Positions 54,054-63,407 are shown, counted from the stretch's first letter. The stretch: 64,000 nucleotides of DNA from Azospirillum oryzae (GCF_900177515.1 NZ_FXAK01000008.1:62001-126000); one strand, 5' to 3'. Program-made: numbers and translations. The notes: generated from the letters alone by a model not told the origin.

Positions 54054-54559
54054 CAGAACTCCTCTAGGATCTTCGGACTGGTCAGCAGCAGCTTTTCGAT
54101 CATGCCCAGGATCTGCTCGATCTTGGTGCGGGTGGCGTCCAGTTCGTCGGCCATCCTGTCGTCGATGCCGGCTTCCATCAGCATGGTGTCGAAGGTGTGC
54201 AGCGTCTCGTTGAAGGCCTTCTGCTCCGCCACCAGCACGTCGAAGGCGCCCAGCGAGGCGGTCAGCGCCAGCGGCGGGTCGCTGACGAAGGAATGGCTGA
54301 TGTCGGTGAAGATGGCGATGGCGCTCAGCTTCTGCCGGATCACCCATTGCGGGAAGTTCGGCGGCAGCTCCTTCCCGGCGGCCTCCAGCCTTTCCTGGAT
54401 CGAGAAGATCAGCCCCTGGATGTCCAGATAGGCCGCCCGGATCTCGCGGAAGCGCGGAAAGGTCTTGGGCTTTCCGGCGGCGCGCAGGCGGCCCAGGGCG
54501 GCGATGTCCTCGGTCAGCTTGCGCGCCATCCGAAGCACGACGTCCGTCACCTTCGACAT
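54053..54559 (-). CDS. Helical hypothetical protein coupled to the GGDEF-EAL gene
   Basis: 168 aa from the ATG at 54559. Predicted all-helical and cytosolic, with heptad-like stretches (DELDATRTKIEQILGMIEKLLL). No signal peptide and no recognised domain. The stop overlaps the start of the c-di-GMP gene, so it may be a partner or input protein for it. Confidence 0.75.
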   Translation of the reverse strand: MSKVTDVVLRMARKLTEDIAALGRLRAAGKPKTFPRFREIRAAYLDIQGLIFSIQERLEAAGKELPPNFPQWVIRQKLSAIAIFTDISHSFVSDPPLALTASLGAFDVLVAEQKAFNETLHTFDTMLMEAGIDDRMADELDATRTKIEQILGMIEKLLLTSPKILEEF

Positions 54560-54682
54560 CACACGCCTCCGCTCAACGGACCGCTCCCGCGCATTGTCAT
54601 CACCGATCCGCCCCCGTGGCGGCTGCCCCGCCAGACTACACCAGTTTCCTCCCCGATCGTTAGTGTTACCGGCCGGTCCCGG

Positions 54683-56455
54683 TCAGAAGCCCACCGCCGC
54701 AGCCGGCGTGGCACCGCCGGCCAGCCCGGCCTTGTCGAGGTCGTCGAGCAGGGCGATCACCTCCTGGGAGGCGCGCTCCACCTCCGCCACGCCGGCCAGC
54801 GCGCGGTCCATGTCACCGTCGGCGAAGGCGCGGGCGGCGGCCTTGCCGTGGTCGTGGACCCGGCGGTGCGGGGCCTCCAGCCGGACGAAGGCGGAATGGG
54901 CGCGGTAGGCCATCGACGAGGGGCCGTAATACCACTTGCCCAGCCGGCAGGCCTCGTGGCTCGCCAGCTCGTCGGGGCGCAGGGTCTCCAGCCCGACCAG
55001 CATGTCGGCCAGCCGCTTCTTCCAGATGACGTGGTCGACCTTGGCGATCTTGACGATCTTGCCGGGGATGTCCTGCTCCATCAGCTGTTTCAGCTGGTTA
55101 CCCAGCAGCGTCTCCACCCCGCGCGTCGCCTGCACGCTGCGCAGGATGGCGGCGCTGTTGGACGCGCTGCTCTCGGCGATGCGGGCGGTGCCGGCGGCCA
55201 CCTGGTTGGCGGCGGCCGACTGCTGGGTCAGGATGCTGGCGATGTCGGACATGCGCTGTTCGGTGCGGCCGATATGGTCGCCGATGTCGGTCATCCGGTC
55301 GCTGACCGCGCGGATCGCCGCCTGCCCGGCGGCCACGGCGCGGGTGCCGTCCTCCATCGAGGCGACGATGGCGCCCATCTCCGCCTTCAGGGAATCGATG
55401 CGCAGGCGGATGTCCTCGGTCGCGCGGGCGGTCTGGTTGGACAGGCTCTTCACCTCGCTCGCCACGACGGCGAAGCCCTTGCCGGCCTCCCCGGCACGGG
55501 CCGCCTCGATGGTGGCGTTCAGCGCCAGGAGGTTGGTCTGCTTGGCGATCGCCTCGATGGTGGAGACGATCTCCGCGATGCGTTCGGAGGCGACCGACAA
55601 TTCGCCGACCCGCATCGCCGCGCCTTCCACCGCGCCGGCGATCTGTTCCATGCGGGCGACCGCCTCCTGCACCGTGCGGCCGCCGTCGGCGGTCACCGCC
55701 TGCGCCTCCCCCGCCAGGGCGGCGACGTCGCGGCTGCGCGCCCAGATCTCCTGGATGCCGGTCACCGTTTCCTCGGTGGCGGCGGCGATGCCCTGGGACT
55801 CGTGATCGACCGCGCGCAGCTGGCCGACCATCTGGGCGTTGGCCACCGCGGCGTCGTTGATCGCCATCGCCACCTCGATGGTCCGGTCCATCAGCGACGA
55901 GGCGAAGTCGCCCAGCGCGCGGTCGCAGCCCTGCCCGCCCGCACCCGCCGCCGGCAGGCCATAACCCGCAAGCGTCCGGTCCATGTCGAACGACACGGCG
56001 CGGGCCACCGCCGCCACCGCGCGCCGCGCCATGGCAGGGCGCCAGCGCAGCGCCCCCTGCACCAGCACCAGCAGGTCGCTGAGCACCACGCCATAGGCGC
56101 CGATGTACCAGGAGGACTCCAGCCCGATGCGGCTGTGCGCCTCCCCGGCGGCACGGCAGCGCGCCTCATGCTCGGGCGAGCCGGCATCCTGGAACATCAG
56201 GCGCCAGTGATCGGCCTGCCGGCGCTTCAGCCCGGACAGGTCGCCATGGGCGTCCAGCAGGGCGCGGGTCTCCGGCCAGCGGGACAGGTGGGCATAGAAA
56301 CGCTCCGACAGGTCCGGCAGGCTGCGGTCGATCAGCCGCCCCATGCTGGCGAGAAGCCCGCGCTCCTCCGCCTCCAGCCCGAAGAAGCCCGCATCGGCCC
56401 CCACCCGCCTGTCCGTCAGGCCGCCCGTCCGCCCATCGCCCGCCATGTCGCCCAT
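54683..56455 (-). CDS. Globin-coupled methyl-accepting chemotaxis protein with C-terminal CZB zinc domain
   Basis: 590 aa from the ATG at 56455 (56446 possible). Residues about 25-185 are a protoglobin sensor with proximal His107 in EAHSRIGLESSWYIGAYG, so haem-based O2 sensing is expected. About 200-460 is an MCP signalling domain with the hairpin tip EIVSTIEAIAKQTNLLALNA and ARAGEAGKGFAVVASEVKSL. The end (about 475-560) is a chemoreceptor zinc-binding CZB domain: VDHVIWKKRL, HEACRLGKWYYG, AHSAF, and PHRRVHDHG supply its His/Cys ligands. No membrane helix, so it is a soluble receptor. Confidence 0.9.
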   Translation of the reverse strand: MGDMAGDGRTGGLTDRRVGADAGFFGLEAEERGLLASMGRLIDRSLPDLSERFYAHLSRWPETRALLDAHGDLSGLKRRQADHWRLMFQDAGSPEHEARCRAAGEAHSRIGLESSWYIGAYGVVLSDLLVLVQGALRWRPAMARRAVAAVARAVSFDMDRTLAGYGLPAAGAGGQGCDRALGDFASSLMDRTIEVAMAINDAAVANAQMVGQLRAVDHESQGIAAATEETVTGIQEIWARSRDVAALAGEAQAVTADGGRTVQEAVARMEQIAGAVEGAAMRVGELSVASERIAEIVSTIEAIAKQTNLLALNATIEAARAGEAGKGFAVVASEVKSLSNQTARATEDIRLRIDSLKAEMGAIVASMEDGTRAVAAGQAAIRAVSDRMTDIGDHIGRTEQRMSDIASILTQQSAAANQVAAGTARIAESSASNSAAILRSVQATRGVETLLGNQLKQLMEQDIPGKIVKIAKVDHVIWKKRLADMLVGLETLRPDELASHEACRLGKWYYGPSSMAYRAHSAFVRLEAPHRRVHDHGKAAARAFADGDMDRALAGVAEVERASQEVIALLDDLDKAGLAGGATPAAAVGF

Positions 56456-56607
56456 CCATACCGATGATGCAGCGCACAATCAGTATGACGCCGCATTGAA
56501 TTTGCGACAGTTATATAAAAATTGTCATAAAACGCAACCCGCCCTCGGCCAAGAATCCGCCGAAGGACGGCAAAAGCACGGGCCTAATGGTCGCACCCTC
56601 TCTTCTT

Positions 56608-57519
56608 TTATTCGTCCACAAATGACTTGATGGCGTCTGCGATCAGGCCGCTCAGCGACAGCGCGTTGGACGGATGCGGCACGCCGTCGCAGGACAGCGG
56701 GCGGCCGAGATCTTCCGCGACGAAGCGCTCGGCGACGATGTCGCTGAACAGGGCATGGACGCCGTAGACCTGCACCCGCTCCGCCCCCAGCACCCGCGCC
56801 GCGCGGGCGCAGGAGAAGATCGTTTCGCCGGAGCTGATGACGTCGTCGACGATCACCACCGGCCGGCCATGGATCGGCGCGTCGGGAGGAAGCGCCACCG
56901 TCACGTCGCGGTCGCCGCGCCGCTCCTTGCGGCCGACGATGCCGGTGAGGCCGAGCGGCCCGGCCACCGCCTCCACCAGCGGGGCGGATTCCTCGTCGGG
57001 ACCGATGACGACGGTGCCGGGGGCCACGCCGGCGGCCCGCAGATGCGCGGCGATGGGCGCGGCGCCGCTCAGCGCGACGGAAGGGCGGCCGACGAACACC
57101 TCGTCCAGCGTGTGGGTGCGGTGCAGGTGCGGCTCGACGCAGACGAAGCGGTCGAAACAGCGGCCGAGCCACTCGCCGACCACCGTCTGGCTGACCGGCT
57201 CGCCCGGCTTGAAGACAGCGTCCTGGCGCATGTAGGCCATGTAGGGCGCCACCAGGCAGAGGTCGGTCGCCCCCTGGCGCCGCAGGACCGAGGCGGCGAG
57301 CGTCAGCTCCACCAGCTTGTCGTTCGGCCGGTCGAGCGAGCGGTAGACGATGGCGCGCTCCACCGGCTCCGGCAGGCGGACGAGGCTTTCGCCGTCGGGG
57401 AAGCGGTGCAGCTCGGCAATGTGGCAGGGAATGTCGAGCACCCCGGCGAGACGGCGCGCGGCATCGGCCGATTCCGGAAAGCCGTAGACGGCCGTGTAGT
57501 TGCCCGTATCGCGGGCCAT
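56608..57519 (-). CDS. prs: Ribose-phosphate pyrophosphokinase homologue
   Basis: 303 aa. PRPP synthetase fold: FPDGESLVRL, the flexible-loop region YRSLDRPNDKL, APYMAYMRQDAVFKPGEPVSQ and HLHRTHTLDEVF. The ribose-phosphate loop is VVIVDDVISSGETI rather than the usual VDDMIDTGGTI. It would make PRPP from ribose-5-phosphate and ATP. The altered loop and shorter C-terminus suggest a secondary paralogue rather than the housekeeping Prs. Confidence 0.85.
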   Translation of the reverse strand: MARDTGNYTAVYGFPESADAARRLAGVLDIPCHIAELHRFPDGESLVRLPEPVERAIVYRSLDRPNDKLVELTLAASVLRRQGATDLCLVAPYMAYMRQDAVFKPGEPVSQTVVGEWLGRCFDRFVCVEPHLHRTHTLDEVFVGRPSVALSGAAPIAAHLRAAGVAPGTVVIGPDEESAPLVEAVAGPLGLTGIVGRKERRGDRDVTVALPPDAPIHGRPVVIVDDVISSGETIFSCARAARVLGAERVQVYGVHALFSDIVAERFVAEDLGRPLSCDGVPHPSNALSLSGLIADAIKSFVDE

Positions 57520-57654
57520 GCCCCATCTCCCTCACCACCTTGGACGGCGGCAAGCTTGGCGCAGGCGGTATGCGTGGGTCAATCATGGCAAAAGGCGGCA
57601 TGGCAATAGGCGGACAGGCCAAAACCCAGGGCTGTTGAAGATCCCCTCTCCCGC

Positions 57655-58164
57655 CTATGCCTCCGGGCGCTTGTCCTCCTCCGCCTCGTCGGCTTCGGAG
57701 GCCTGCGGATCGACGTGGATGCTCTCGGCCTTGCGTGCCAGCCATTGGAAGGCGCCCAGCCCGACCACCAACAGCGTGACCACGCCCAGCAGCATCACCG
57801 GATAGACGATGCCGGAAATCTCGGTGGTGCGCGCCTCGAACACCAGGACCAGCCCCTCCAGGCTGGCGGCGATGATGATGGTGGTCAGGAATTTGGTCAG
57901 GGTGCGGCGGGCCTCGTCGGCGCGGCGCAGCTCGCGTTCGCGGACGATCTCCTCCTCGTAAAGGTATTTGGCGATCTCGAAGACGGCGATGGCCAGCACG
58001 ATCATTCCCACCCCCTCCAGCATGGCCGAGGTCAGGGCGGCACTGTCCAGCGCAACCATCCCTTCGAACACCGTCAGGGCGGACAGGCCGATGAACAGCA
58101 GGGAGAACAGGCTGAGCGTCACCGCCGCCAGCAGATACATCCCGCGCGCCGCCGACTGGAACAT
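57655..58164 (-). CDS. Four-TM hypothetical membrane protein
   Basis: 169 aa from the ATG at 58164, with GGAGGAGG upstream. Four hydrophobic helices (about 7-30, 42-62, 95-112, 118-142). After the second helix is a charged run EEEIVRERELRRADEARR. The end is very acidic. No family assigned with confidence. Divergent from the CorA-type gene. Confidence 0.75.
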   Translation of the reverse strand: MFQSAARGMYLLAAVTLSLFSLLFIGLSALTVFEGMVALDSAALTSAMLEGVGMIVLAIAVFEIAKYLYEEEIVRERELRRADEARRTLTKFLTTIIIAASLEGLVLVFEARTTEISGIVYPVMLLGVVTLLVVGLGAFQWLARKAESIHVDPQASEADEAEEDKRPEA

Positions 58165-58314
58165 TGCCCTACCCTCCTCCGAAGCTGGTCCTTGGCAGCA
58201 ACAACGCATGAGGCGGCCGGTCCGCCCGGACGGCACCGCCGGATCCATCGACGCTGCCGGGGAACCTCTTTAGAGTGGCGCCGACCTGCCGCCTCCCAAC
58301 CGGTTTTCACCTTC

Positions 58315-59328
58315 ATGACGCTGCCGCCGGACCCCACCAATTCACAGACCGCCGCCCACACCGGGGTGGTGGCGAGCGCCGCCTATTGCGAGGGCCGGCG
58401 CATCGCCGACGTGCCCATCGCCGAGGCGGGCGCCTGGGCCGCGAAAGAAGGCCACTTTGTCTGGATCGGATTGTGGGAGCCGGACGAGGCGCTGCTGATG
58501 GAGGTGAAGCAGCAGTTCGGCCTGCATGAACTGGCGGTGGAGGACGCGCTGCACGCCCACCAGCGGCCGAAGGTGGACGTCTATGGCGACAGCCTGTTCA
58601 TGGTCCTGCGCACCGCCCGGCTGGAAAAGGGCGGGCTGGTGCTGGGTGAGACCCATGTCTTCGCCGGCCGCGGCTATGTCGTCACCGTGCGGCACGGCGC
58701 CTCGACCAGCTATTCGCCGGTGCGGGCGCGGGCGGAAAGCGCGCCGCATCTGCTGAAGCATGGCGAGGACTTCATCGTCTACACCATCATGGACTATGTG
58801 GTGGACTGTTACTTCCCCGTGCTGGACCAGATGGCCGCCACGGTGGACGAGCTGGATGCCCTGCTGATCGCCCGCCCGCCCAGCATGGCGGAGATCGAGC
58901 GCATCCACCAGTTGCGCCGCGACCTGGAGCGGCTGCGCCGCAATGCCTCGCCGCTGCTGGAGGTCTGTTCGCGGCTGGAGCGCTTCGATTTGCCGATGAT
59001 CGATCCGGCGATCCGCCCCTATTACCGCGACGTGCAGGACCATGTGATCCGCGTCAACGAGCAGATCGGCTCGCTGCGCGAGGTGCTGTCCTTCGCCTTC
59101 GAAACCAGTATGATCCTGGCGTCCGCGCGGCAGAACGACGTGACGCGCAAGCTGGCCGCCTGGGCCGCCATCCTCGCCGTGCCGACGGCCGTCGCCGGCC
59201 TGTACGGCATGAACTTCGAGCATATGCCGGAGCTTCACTGGCGCTACGGCTACCCGGCGGTGCTGGCGGTGATCATCGCGGTCTGCGCCGTGCTCTATGT
59301 CCGCTTCCGGCGGATGGGATGGCTGTGA
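58315..59328 (+). CDS. CorA-family divalent cation transporter
   Basis: 337 aa from the ATG at 58315. A cytosolic alpha/beta domain (about 20-160), long stalk helices (180-270) and two C-terminal membrane helices. The selectivity motif YGMNFEHMPEL (GMN) is between them. The family moves Mg2+, Co2+ or, in ZntB members, Zn2+; the intact GMN fits CorA-type transport. Confidence 0.92.
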   Translation: MTLPPDPTNSQTAAHTGVVASAAYCEGRRIADVPIAEAGAWAAKEGHFVWIGLWEPDEALLMEVKQQFGLHELAVEDALHAHQRPKVDVYGDSLFMVLRTARLEKGGLVLGETHVFAGRGYVVTVRHGASTSYSPVRARAESAPHLLKHGEDFIVYTIMDYVVDCYFPVLDQMAATVDELDALLIARPPSMAEIERIHQLRRDLERLRRNASPLLEVCSRLERFDLPMIDPAIRPYYRDVQDHVIRVNEQIGSLREVLSFAFETSMILASARQNDVTRKLAAWAAILAVPTAVAGLYGMNFEHMPELHWRYGYPAVLAVIIAVCAVLYVRFRRMGWL

Positions 59329-59377
59329 CGGACGAGATTTTGGGTCGGGGTTTTCGGGTGGGGATTTGGTGACGGAC

Positions 59378-59794
59378 ATGACCGACGCGACGAACACGCT
59401 GCACGCCCTGTTGGACGCCTATCTGCGCTGCCCGGTGGACTCGGTGCGCACGGAGCTGGAACAGGCGCTCCGCAGCTATCAGACCGACTGGATCCGCGCC
59501 CGCGCCGGGGCCGACGCCCCGCCGCAGGCGAAGGCGAAGGCAGAGGAGGCCCCGGCGCCCGTCAAAAAGGCGATCGTGCCGAAGCCGCGCTTCCCCATCG
59601 CGTCGGCCGATCTGGAGGTTCTGAAGCGGCTGGCCGACGGCTGGCCCGGCACCACCGCCGACGTGGCGCGCTGGGCCTGGTTCGAGAACCGCGAACTGGT
59701 GGCGCTGGACCCGAACCCGGCCGGCGAGGGGCCGGAGGTGCTGCGCCTCACCCCGCTCGGCTGGGCCGCCATCGGGCGGATGCCGGAGGACTGA
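59378..59794 (+). CDS. Hypothetical protein downstream of the CorA-type gene
   Basis: 138 aa from the ATG at 59378; a GTG at 59369 is also possible. Ala/Lys/Pro-rich linker (about 45-70), then a compact domain with several Trp (ADGWPGTTADVARWAWFENRE is the core, given here as ADGWPGTTADVARW plus AWFENRE). It ends LTPLGWAAIGRMPED. No domain recognised. Confidence 0.65.
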   Translation: MTDATNTLHALLDAYLRCPVDSVRTELEQALRSYQTDWIRARAGADAPPQAKAKAEEAPAPVKKAIVPKPRFPIASADLEVLKRLADGWPGTTADVARWAWFENRELVALDPNPAGEGPEVLRLTPLGWAAIGRMPED

Positions 59795-59879
59795 GGGGAA
59801 GGGCTGGGGTGGGTTCTGCTGAGAGACGCCTGACGTTCAGGCCGCTTCGCATCAGGTCTCATCACGAGCGTCTCTCGAC

Positions 59880-59962
59880 CGTCATTCCCGAAGGCGGGAA
59901 TCCAGACGTTTCAGCCACTCAGCCGCGGAGTTTCCTGGATCCCCGCCTTCGCGGGGATGACG
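59880..59962. repeat. Inverted GTCATTCCCG/CGGGGATGAC intergenic repeat (REP-like)
   Basis: CGTCATTCCCGAAGGCGGGA and ATCCAG on the left, CTGGATCCCCGCCTTCGCGG and GGATGACGG on the right. Each arm is a small hairpin, and the two arms are inverted to each other. This motif type is widespread in proteobacterial intergenic space. It sits between convergent genes and may end both transcripts. Confidence 0.85.
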
Positions 59963-59993
59963 GCTGAGAAAAGCCCTGGAAACTCACAAGATC

Positions 59994-61112
59994 TCAATTC
60001 ACCTGCGGCAGCGCAAAGATCTGGCCGGGATAGATCAGGTCCGGATTGCGGATCTGCTCGCGGTTGGCGGTGTAGATGGTGGTGTAGAGCATGCCATCGC
60101 CATAGGTGCGGCGGGCAAGCCGCCACAGGCTGTTGCCGGGCTGGACGACGACGTTGCGGCCGTCGGTGGCCGCAGCCGGCATGGCGGAGACCTGCACCGG
60201 CAACTCGGCCCGCGCCACCACCTTGCCGCCCTGGGTGACCTGATCGGCGCGCAGGGTGTAGACGCCGGGATCGATCAGCTTTTCCGGGGTCAGGCGCCAG
60301 TTGCCCTTCGGGTCGGTGTGGGCGCTGCCGACGAGGATGTTGTCGAGATAGAGCTGAACCGCGCTGTTGGGCGCCGCCCGTCCGCCCAGCGCCACCCGGC
60401 CGGCGGGATCGTAGTCCATCGTCCCCACCGACACGCCGCCCGGCGGGGCCGGCGCGCCGTTGTCCGGCACCGGCGGGGCCTGCAGCACCGAACTGCCGCC
60501 CATGGTCGGCGGCGCGCCGGCCAGCCCGTCGCGCGGCACCGCCACGGCGACCGGAGCAGTCGGAGTTGTGGCCGGCGATCCGGCGGCGGGCTTCGGCGCA
60601 GGGTCGGGCACCATCACCACCACCACCTTGTCGGCGGGGACCGGGGCTTCGGCGCCGGGGCGGGTCTCGGTCAGGTTGAGTTCGCGGGTTCCCGGCGCCA
60701 GCGGCTTGTCGGGCAGCATCACCCACTCGCCGCGCTGGTCGGCCTTCGCCGATGCGACCGGAGTGCCGCCGTCGGTGACCGTCACCTCCGAGCCGGGTGC
60801 GGCGCGGCCGGCAATCACCGTCGCGCCGTCGGGCGCCACCCGCACCACGTCGAAGCTGGGAGCCGCCGGCTTCGCCGGTTCCGGCGCCTGGGCCGTTTTG
60901 GTCGGGGCGGTCTGGGTCGAGTCGGTCTTGGCCGGGGCGGCAGTCTGCGCCGGTGCCATGGAGGCCGCTGCCGTGGGCGCCGGGGCCGACGCCGGTTTCG
61001 CCGTCTCCTCCGCCGGCTTGGCCCCCGGCCAAAGGGCGACCGCCGCCGCTCCCCCCATCAGAGCCACGCCCAAAGCTGCGAACAACGCGTTTCGTTTCAC
61101 CTGAGCACCCAT
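59994..61112 (-). CDS. Inner-membrane-anchored LysM protein
   Basis: 372 aa from the ATG at 61112. One N-terminal membrane helix (about 8-30, LFAALGVALMGGAAAVAL). A long Ala/Pro/Lys linker follows. Two Ig-like/BON-like beta domains come next (PDGATVIAGRAAPGSEVTV, AGRVALGGRAAPNSAVQLYL), then a C-terminal LysM (about 320-370, VVVQPGNSLWRLARRTYGDG). Expected to bind peptidoglycan in the periplasm. Confidence 0.88.
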   Translation of the reverse strand: MGAQVKRNALFAALGVALMGGAAAVALWPGAKPAEETAKPASAPAPTAAASMAPAQTAAPAKTDSTQTAPTKTAQAPEPAKPAAPSFDVVRVAPDGATVIAGRAAPGSEVTVTDGGTPVASAKADQRGEWVMLPDKPLAPGTRELNLTETRPGAEAPVPADKVVVVMVPDPAPKPAAGSPATTPTAPVAVAVPRDGLAGAPPTMGGSSVLQAPPVPDNGAPAPPGGVSVGTMDYDPAGRVALGGRAAPNSAVQLYLDNILVGSAHTDPKGNWRLTPEKLIDPGVYTLRADQVTQGGKVVARAELPVQVSAMPAAATDGRNVVVQPGNSLWRLARRTYGDGMLYTTIYTANREQIRNPDLIYPGQIFALPQVN

Positions 61113-61267
61113 CCGGCGGCCCGCCACAATGGCAGGATGACTGACTATAGCAGAAGGACAGGTCGCAAAAGAATGGCGCCGTTGGAGCGGAGCCATCCGC
61201 CAAACGGGCCCGATTGCCCCATAGGATCACGAATCCGCAGCGAATCGGCGCCTGTTGCCGCGAAGAC

Positions 61268-62161
61268 TCACTCCTTGAGCGGAACGGTCTTCAGATAGGC
61301 GGCGATGGCGGCGCGGTCGTCGGCCGTCAGCTTGGAGGTGGTGTTGCGCACGACCTCGCCCATGGCGCCGCCGGCGACGTCGCCATCGGGGGTCAGGCCG
61401 GTCTCGAGGAACAGCGTCAGGTCGCCGTCCGACCAGCCGCCGATCCCGCCCTTGCCCTTGGCTCCGGTGATGCCCGGCACCTTGTCGCCGTCCGGCCCGT
61501 CCGGATTGCCGGCCAGATAGCGGTCGGAGTCGAGCCCGCCCAGCAGGGTGCGCGGGCTGTGGCATTCGGCGCAGTGGCCCAGCGCATCGACCAGATAGCG
61601 CCCGCGGTTCCAGGCCGCCGGCTTGGCCGGATCGTCGGGCACCGGGCCGGGGGTCAGGTACAGCCACTGCCAGACCGGCAGCAGGAAGCGCCAGGAGAAG
61701 GGCGGCGTCAGGTCGTGCGGCTTGTTCGGGGCCGCCACCGCCGGGCGGCTGAACAGATAGGCCTTCAGGTCCAGCAGGTCGCGGTCGGTCATCCGCGTGT
61801 AGCTGGCATAGGGGAAGGCCGGAAACAGATGGGCGCCGTCCGGCCCCACGCCCTCGCGCAGCGCGCGGATGAAGTCGGCGTCGCTCCAGCGGCCGATGCC
61901 GTGCACGGGATCCGGCGTGATGTTGGGGGTGTGGAAGGTGCCGAAGGGCGTCGCCAGCGCCCGGCCGCCGGCCAGCGGCTGGCCACCACCTTTCTCGTCG
62001 GTGTGGCAGCCGAGGCAGCCGGCGGCGTTGAAGATGTAGGCGCCCCTCCGGACGGCATCGCTTACGGCGTCATCCGCCGGGGCTTCGCCGGCGGCACGCG
62101 CAACGCCGCCCGCGACGGCGAGCGGCAGCAGCACGGACGCGGCGGTCAGGAGGCGCCGCAC
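61268..62161 (-). CDS. Di-haem c-type cytochrome
   Basis: 297 aa, GTG start at 62161. Signal peptide, then haem motifs CLGCH (near residue 50) and CAECH (near 198), with Met ligand candidates after each. It resembles alcohol-dehydrogenase or thiosulfate-pathway cytochrome subunits. It begins 3 nt after the cytochrome c' stop, so the two exported cytochromes form an operon. Confidence 0.9.
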   Translation of the reverse strand: MRRLLTAASVLLPLAVAGGVARAAGEAPADDAVSDAVRRGAYIFNAAGCLGCHTDEKGGGQPLAGGRALATPFGTFHTPNITPDPVHGIGRWSDADFIRALREGVGPDGAHLFPAFPYASYTRMTDRDLLDLKAYLFSRPAVAAPNKPHDLTPPFSWRFLLPVWQWLYLTPGPVPDDPAKPAAWNRGRYLVDALGHCAECHSPRTLLGGLDSDRYLAGNPDGPDGDKVPGITGAKGKGGIGGWSDGDLTLFLETGLTPDGDVAGGAMGEVVRNTTSKLTADDRAAIAAYLKTVPLKE

Positions 62162-62164
62162 CGG

Positions 62165-62650
62165 TCAGTTCTTCTTGACGCGGAAGTCCTCGTGGCAGCT
62201 CCCGCAGGTCTTGGAGGTGGCGCCGAGCGCCTGGGCGATCTGCGCGCGGTCGCCGCTCTTCAGCGCAGCGTTCAGCTTCTCGGCCGCCGGCTGCACCGCG
62301 CTCCAATCGCGCTGCGCCTCGTCCCAGTTCTTCCACAGCTCCGGCTTGGCGGCGCTGTCGGCCACGCCGACGGCGGTGCCTTCGGGGAAGATCTTCTTCG
62401 GGTCCATCTTGGACACCGCCAGCACGGCTTCCGCCCCCTTGGCCGCGTCCTCGGCGGTGGCGCCCTCGTTCTTCACGAACTTGGCGACCGCGCCCATGCC
62501 GCCGCCCATCTTCTTCATGGTCTGCTGCCGGTCCTTCACCTGCTCCGCCGGATCGGCGGCGCCGGCGCTCTGTGCCGACATGCCGAACAGCGCGAACATC
62601 AGACCGGCGACGGATGCCGCCGCAAGGACATTGACGACCCGGTTGCTCAT
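62165..62650 (-). CDS. Cytochrome c'-type haem protein
   Basis: 161 aa. Signal peptide (to about residue 31), four-helix-bundle pattern and a C-terminal haem motif CGSCHEDFR, the hallmark of class II cytochromes. Family members bind NO or act in electron transfer. First gene of the two-cytochrome operon. Confidence 0.9.
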   Translation of the reverse strand: MSNRVVNVLAAASVAGLMFALFGMSAQSAGAADPAEQVKDRQQTMKKMGGGMGAVAKFVKNEGATAEDAAKGAEAVLAVSKMDPKKIFPEGTAVGVADSAAKPELWKNWDEAQRDWSAVQPAAEKLNAALKSGDRAQIAQALGATSKTCGSCHEDFRVKKN

Positions 62651-62795
62651 GTGGTCCCTCCCGATGATGCCGTGGTTCTAACGGTGCCTGTGCCGCTGTT
62701 GACGCGCCGCCCTCGCCCGATATTCCATGGCATTCGCCAGATTTTTTACGGCCCCGACCCCGATGGGTGACGGTGGCGAGAAAGGTTGACCCGCG

Positions 62796-63380
62796 ATGAA
62801 GAGCCTGTCGTCCGTCTGCGTCTATTGCGGTGCGTCCAGCCGCGTCGCCGATGTTCACAAGGAAGCCGCCCATGCGCTGGGCGACGGGCTGGCCCGCCGC
62901 GGCATCCGCATGGTCTATGGCGGCGGCCGGGTCGGGCTGATGGGCATCGCCGCCGACGCCGCCATCGCCGCCGGCGGCGAGGTGGTCGGCATCATTCCGG
63001 AACACATCCAGTCGGCCGAGGTAGAGCACACCGGCCTGACCGAACTGCATGTCGTCGACAGCATGCACACCCGCAAGCGCATGATGGTGGAGCGGTCGGA
63101 CGCCTTCGTCATCCTGCCGGGCGGGCTGGGCACGCTGGACGAGGCCTTCGAGATCCTGACCTGGAAGCAGCTGCAGCTGCACGACAAGCCGATCGTCATC
63201 GCCGACGTCGACGGCTACTGGCGCCCGCTGCTCGGGCTGATCGACCACATGGTCGCCCAGGGCTTCGCCCGCATCGACCGCTCCGCCCTCTACCGCGTCG
63301 CCGACCAGATCGACGGCGTGTTCCAGGCGCTGGGCGCCATGCCCGACGCGGCGCATCCGGACCAGCCCAGGAAGATGTAG
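62796..63380 (+). CDS. LOG-family protein (cytokinin riboside 5'-monophosphate phosphoribohydrolase-like)
   Basis: 194 aa. Rossmann-like fold with VCVYCGASS, VYGGGRVGLMG and the diagnostic LPGGLGTLDEAFE. The enzymes release free cytokinin bases or hydrolyse nucleotide monophosphates. In plant-associated bacteria, cytokinin activation is possible, but a housekeeping nucleotide role is equally likely. Confidence 0.92.
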   Translation: MKSLSSVCVYCGASSRVADVHKEAAHALGDGLARRGIRMVYGGGRVGLMGIAADAAIAAGGEVVGIIPEHIQSAEVEHTGLTELHVVDSMHTRKRMMVERSDAFVILPGGLGTLDEAFEILTWKQLQLHDKPIVIADVDGYWRPLLGLIDHMVAQGFARIDRSALYRVADQIDGVFQALGAMPDAAHPDQPRKM

Positions 63381-63407
63381 GGCTTAAGCTTCAAAGCCCA
63401 GCCGCCG

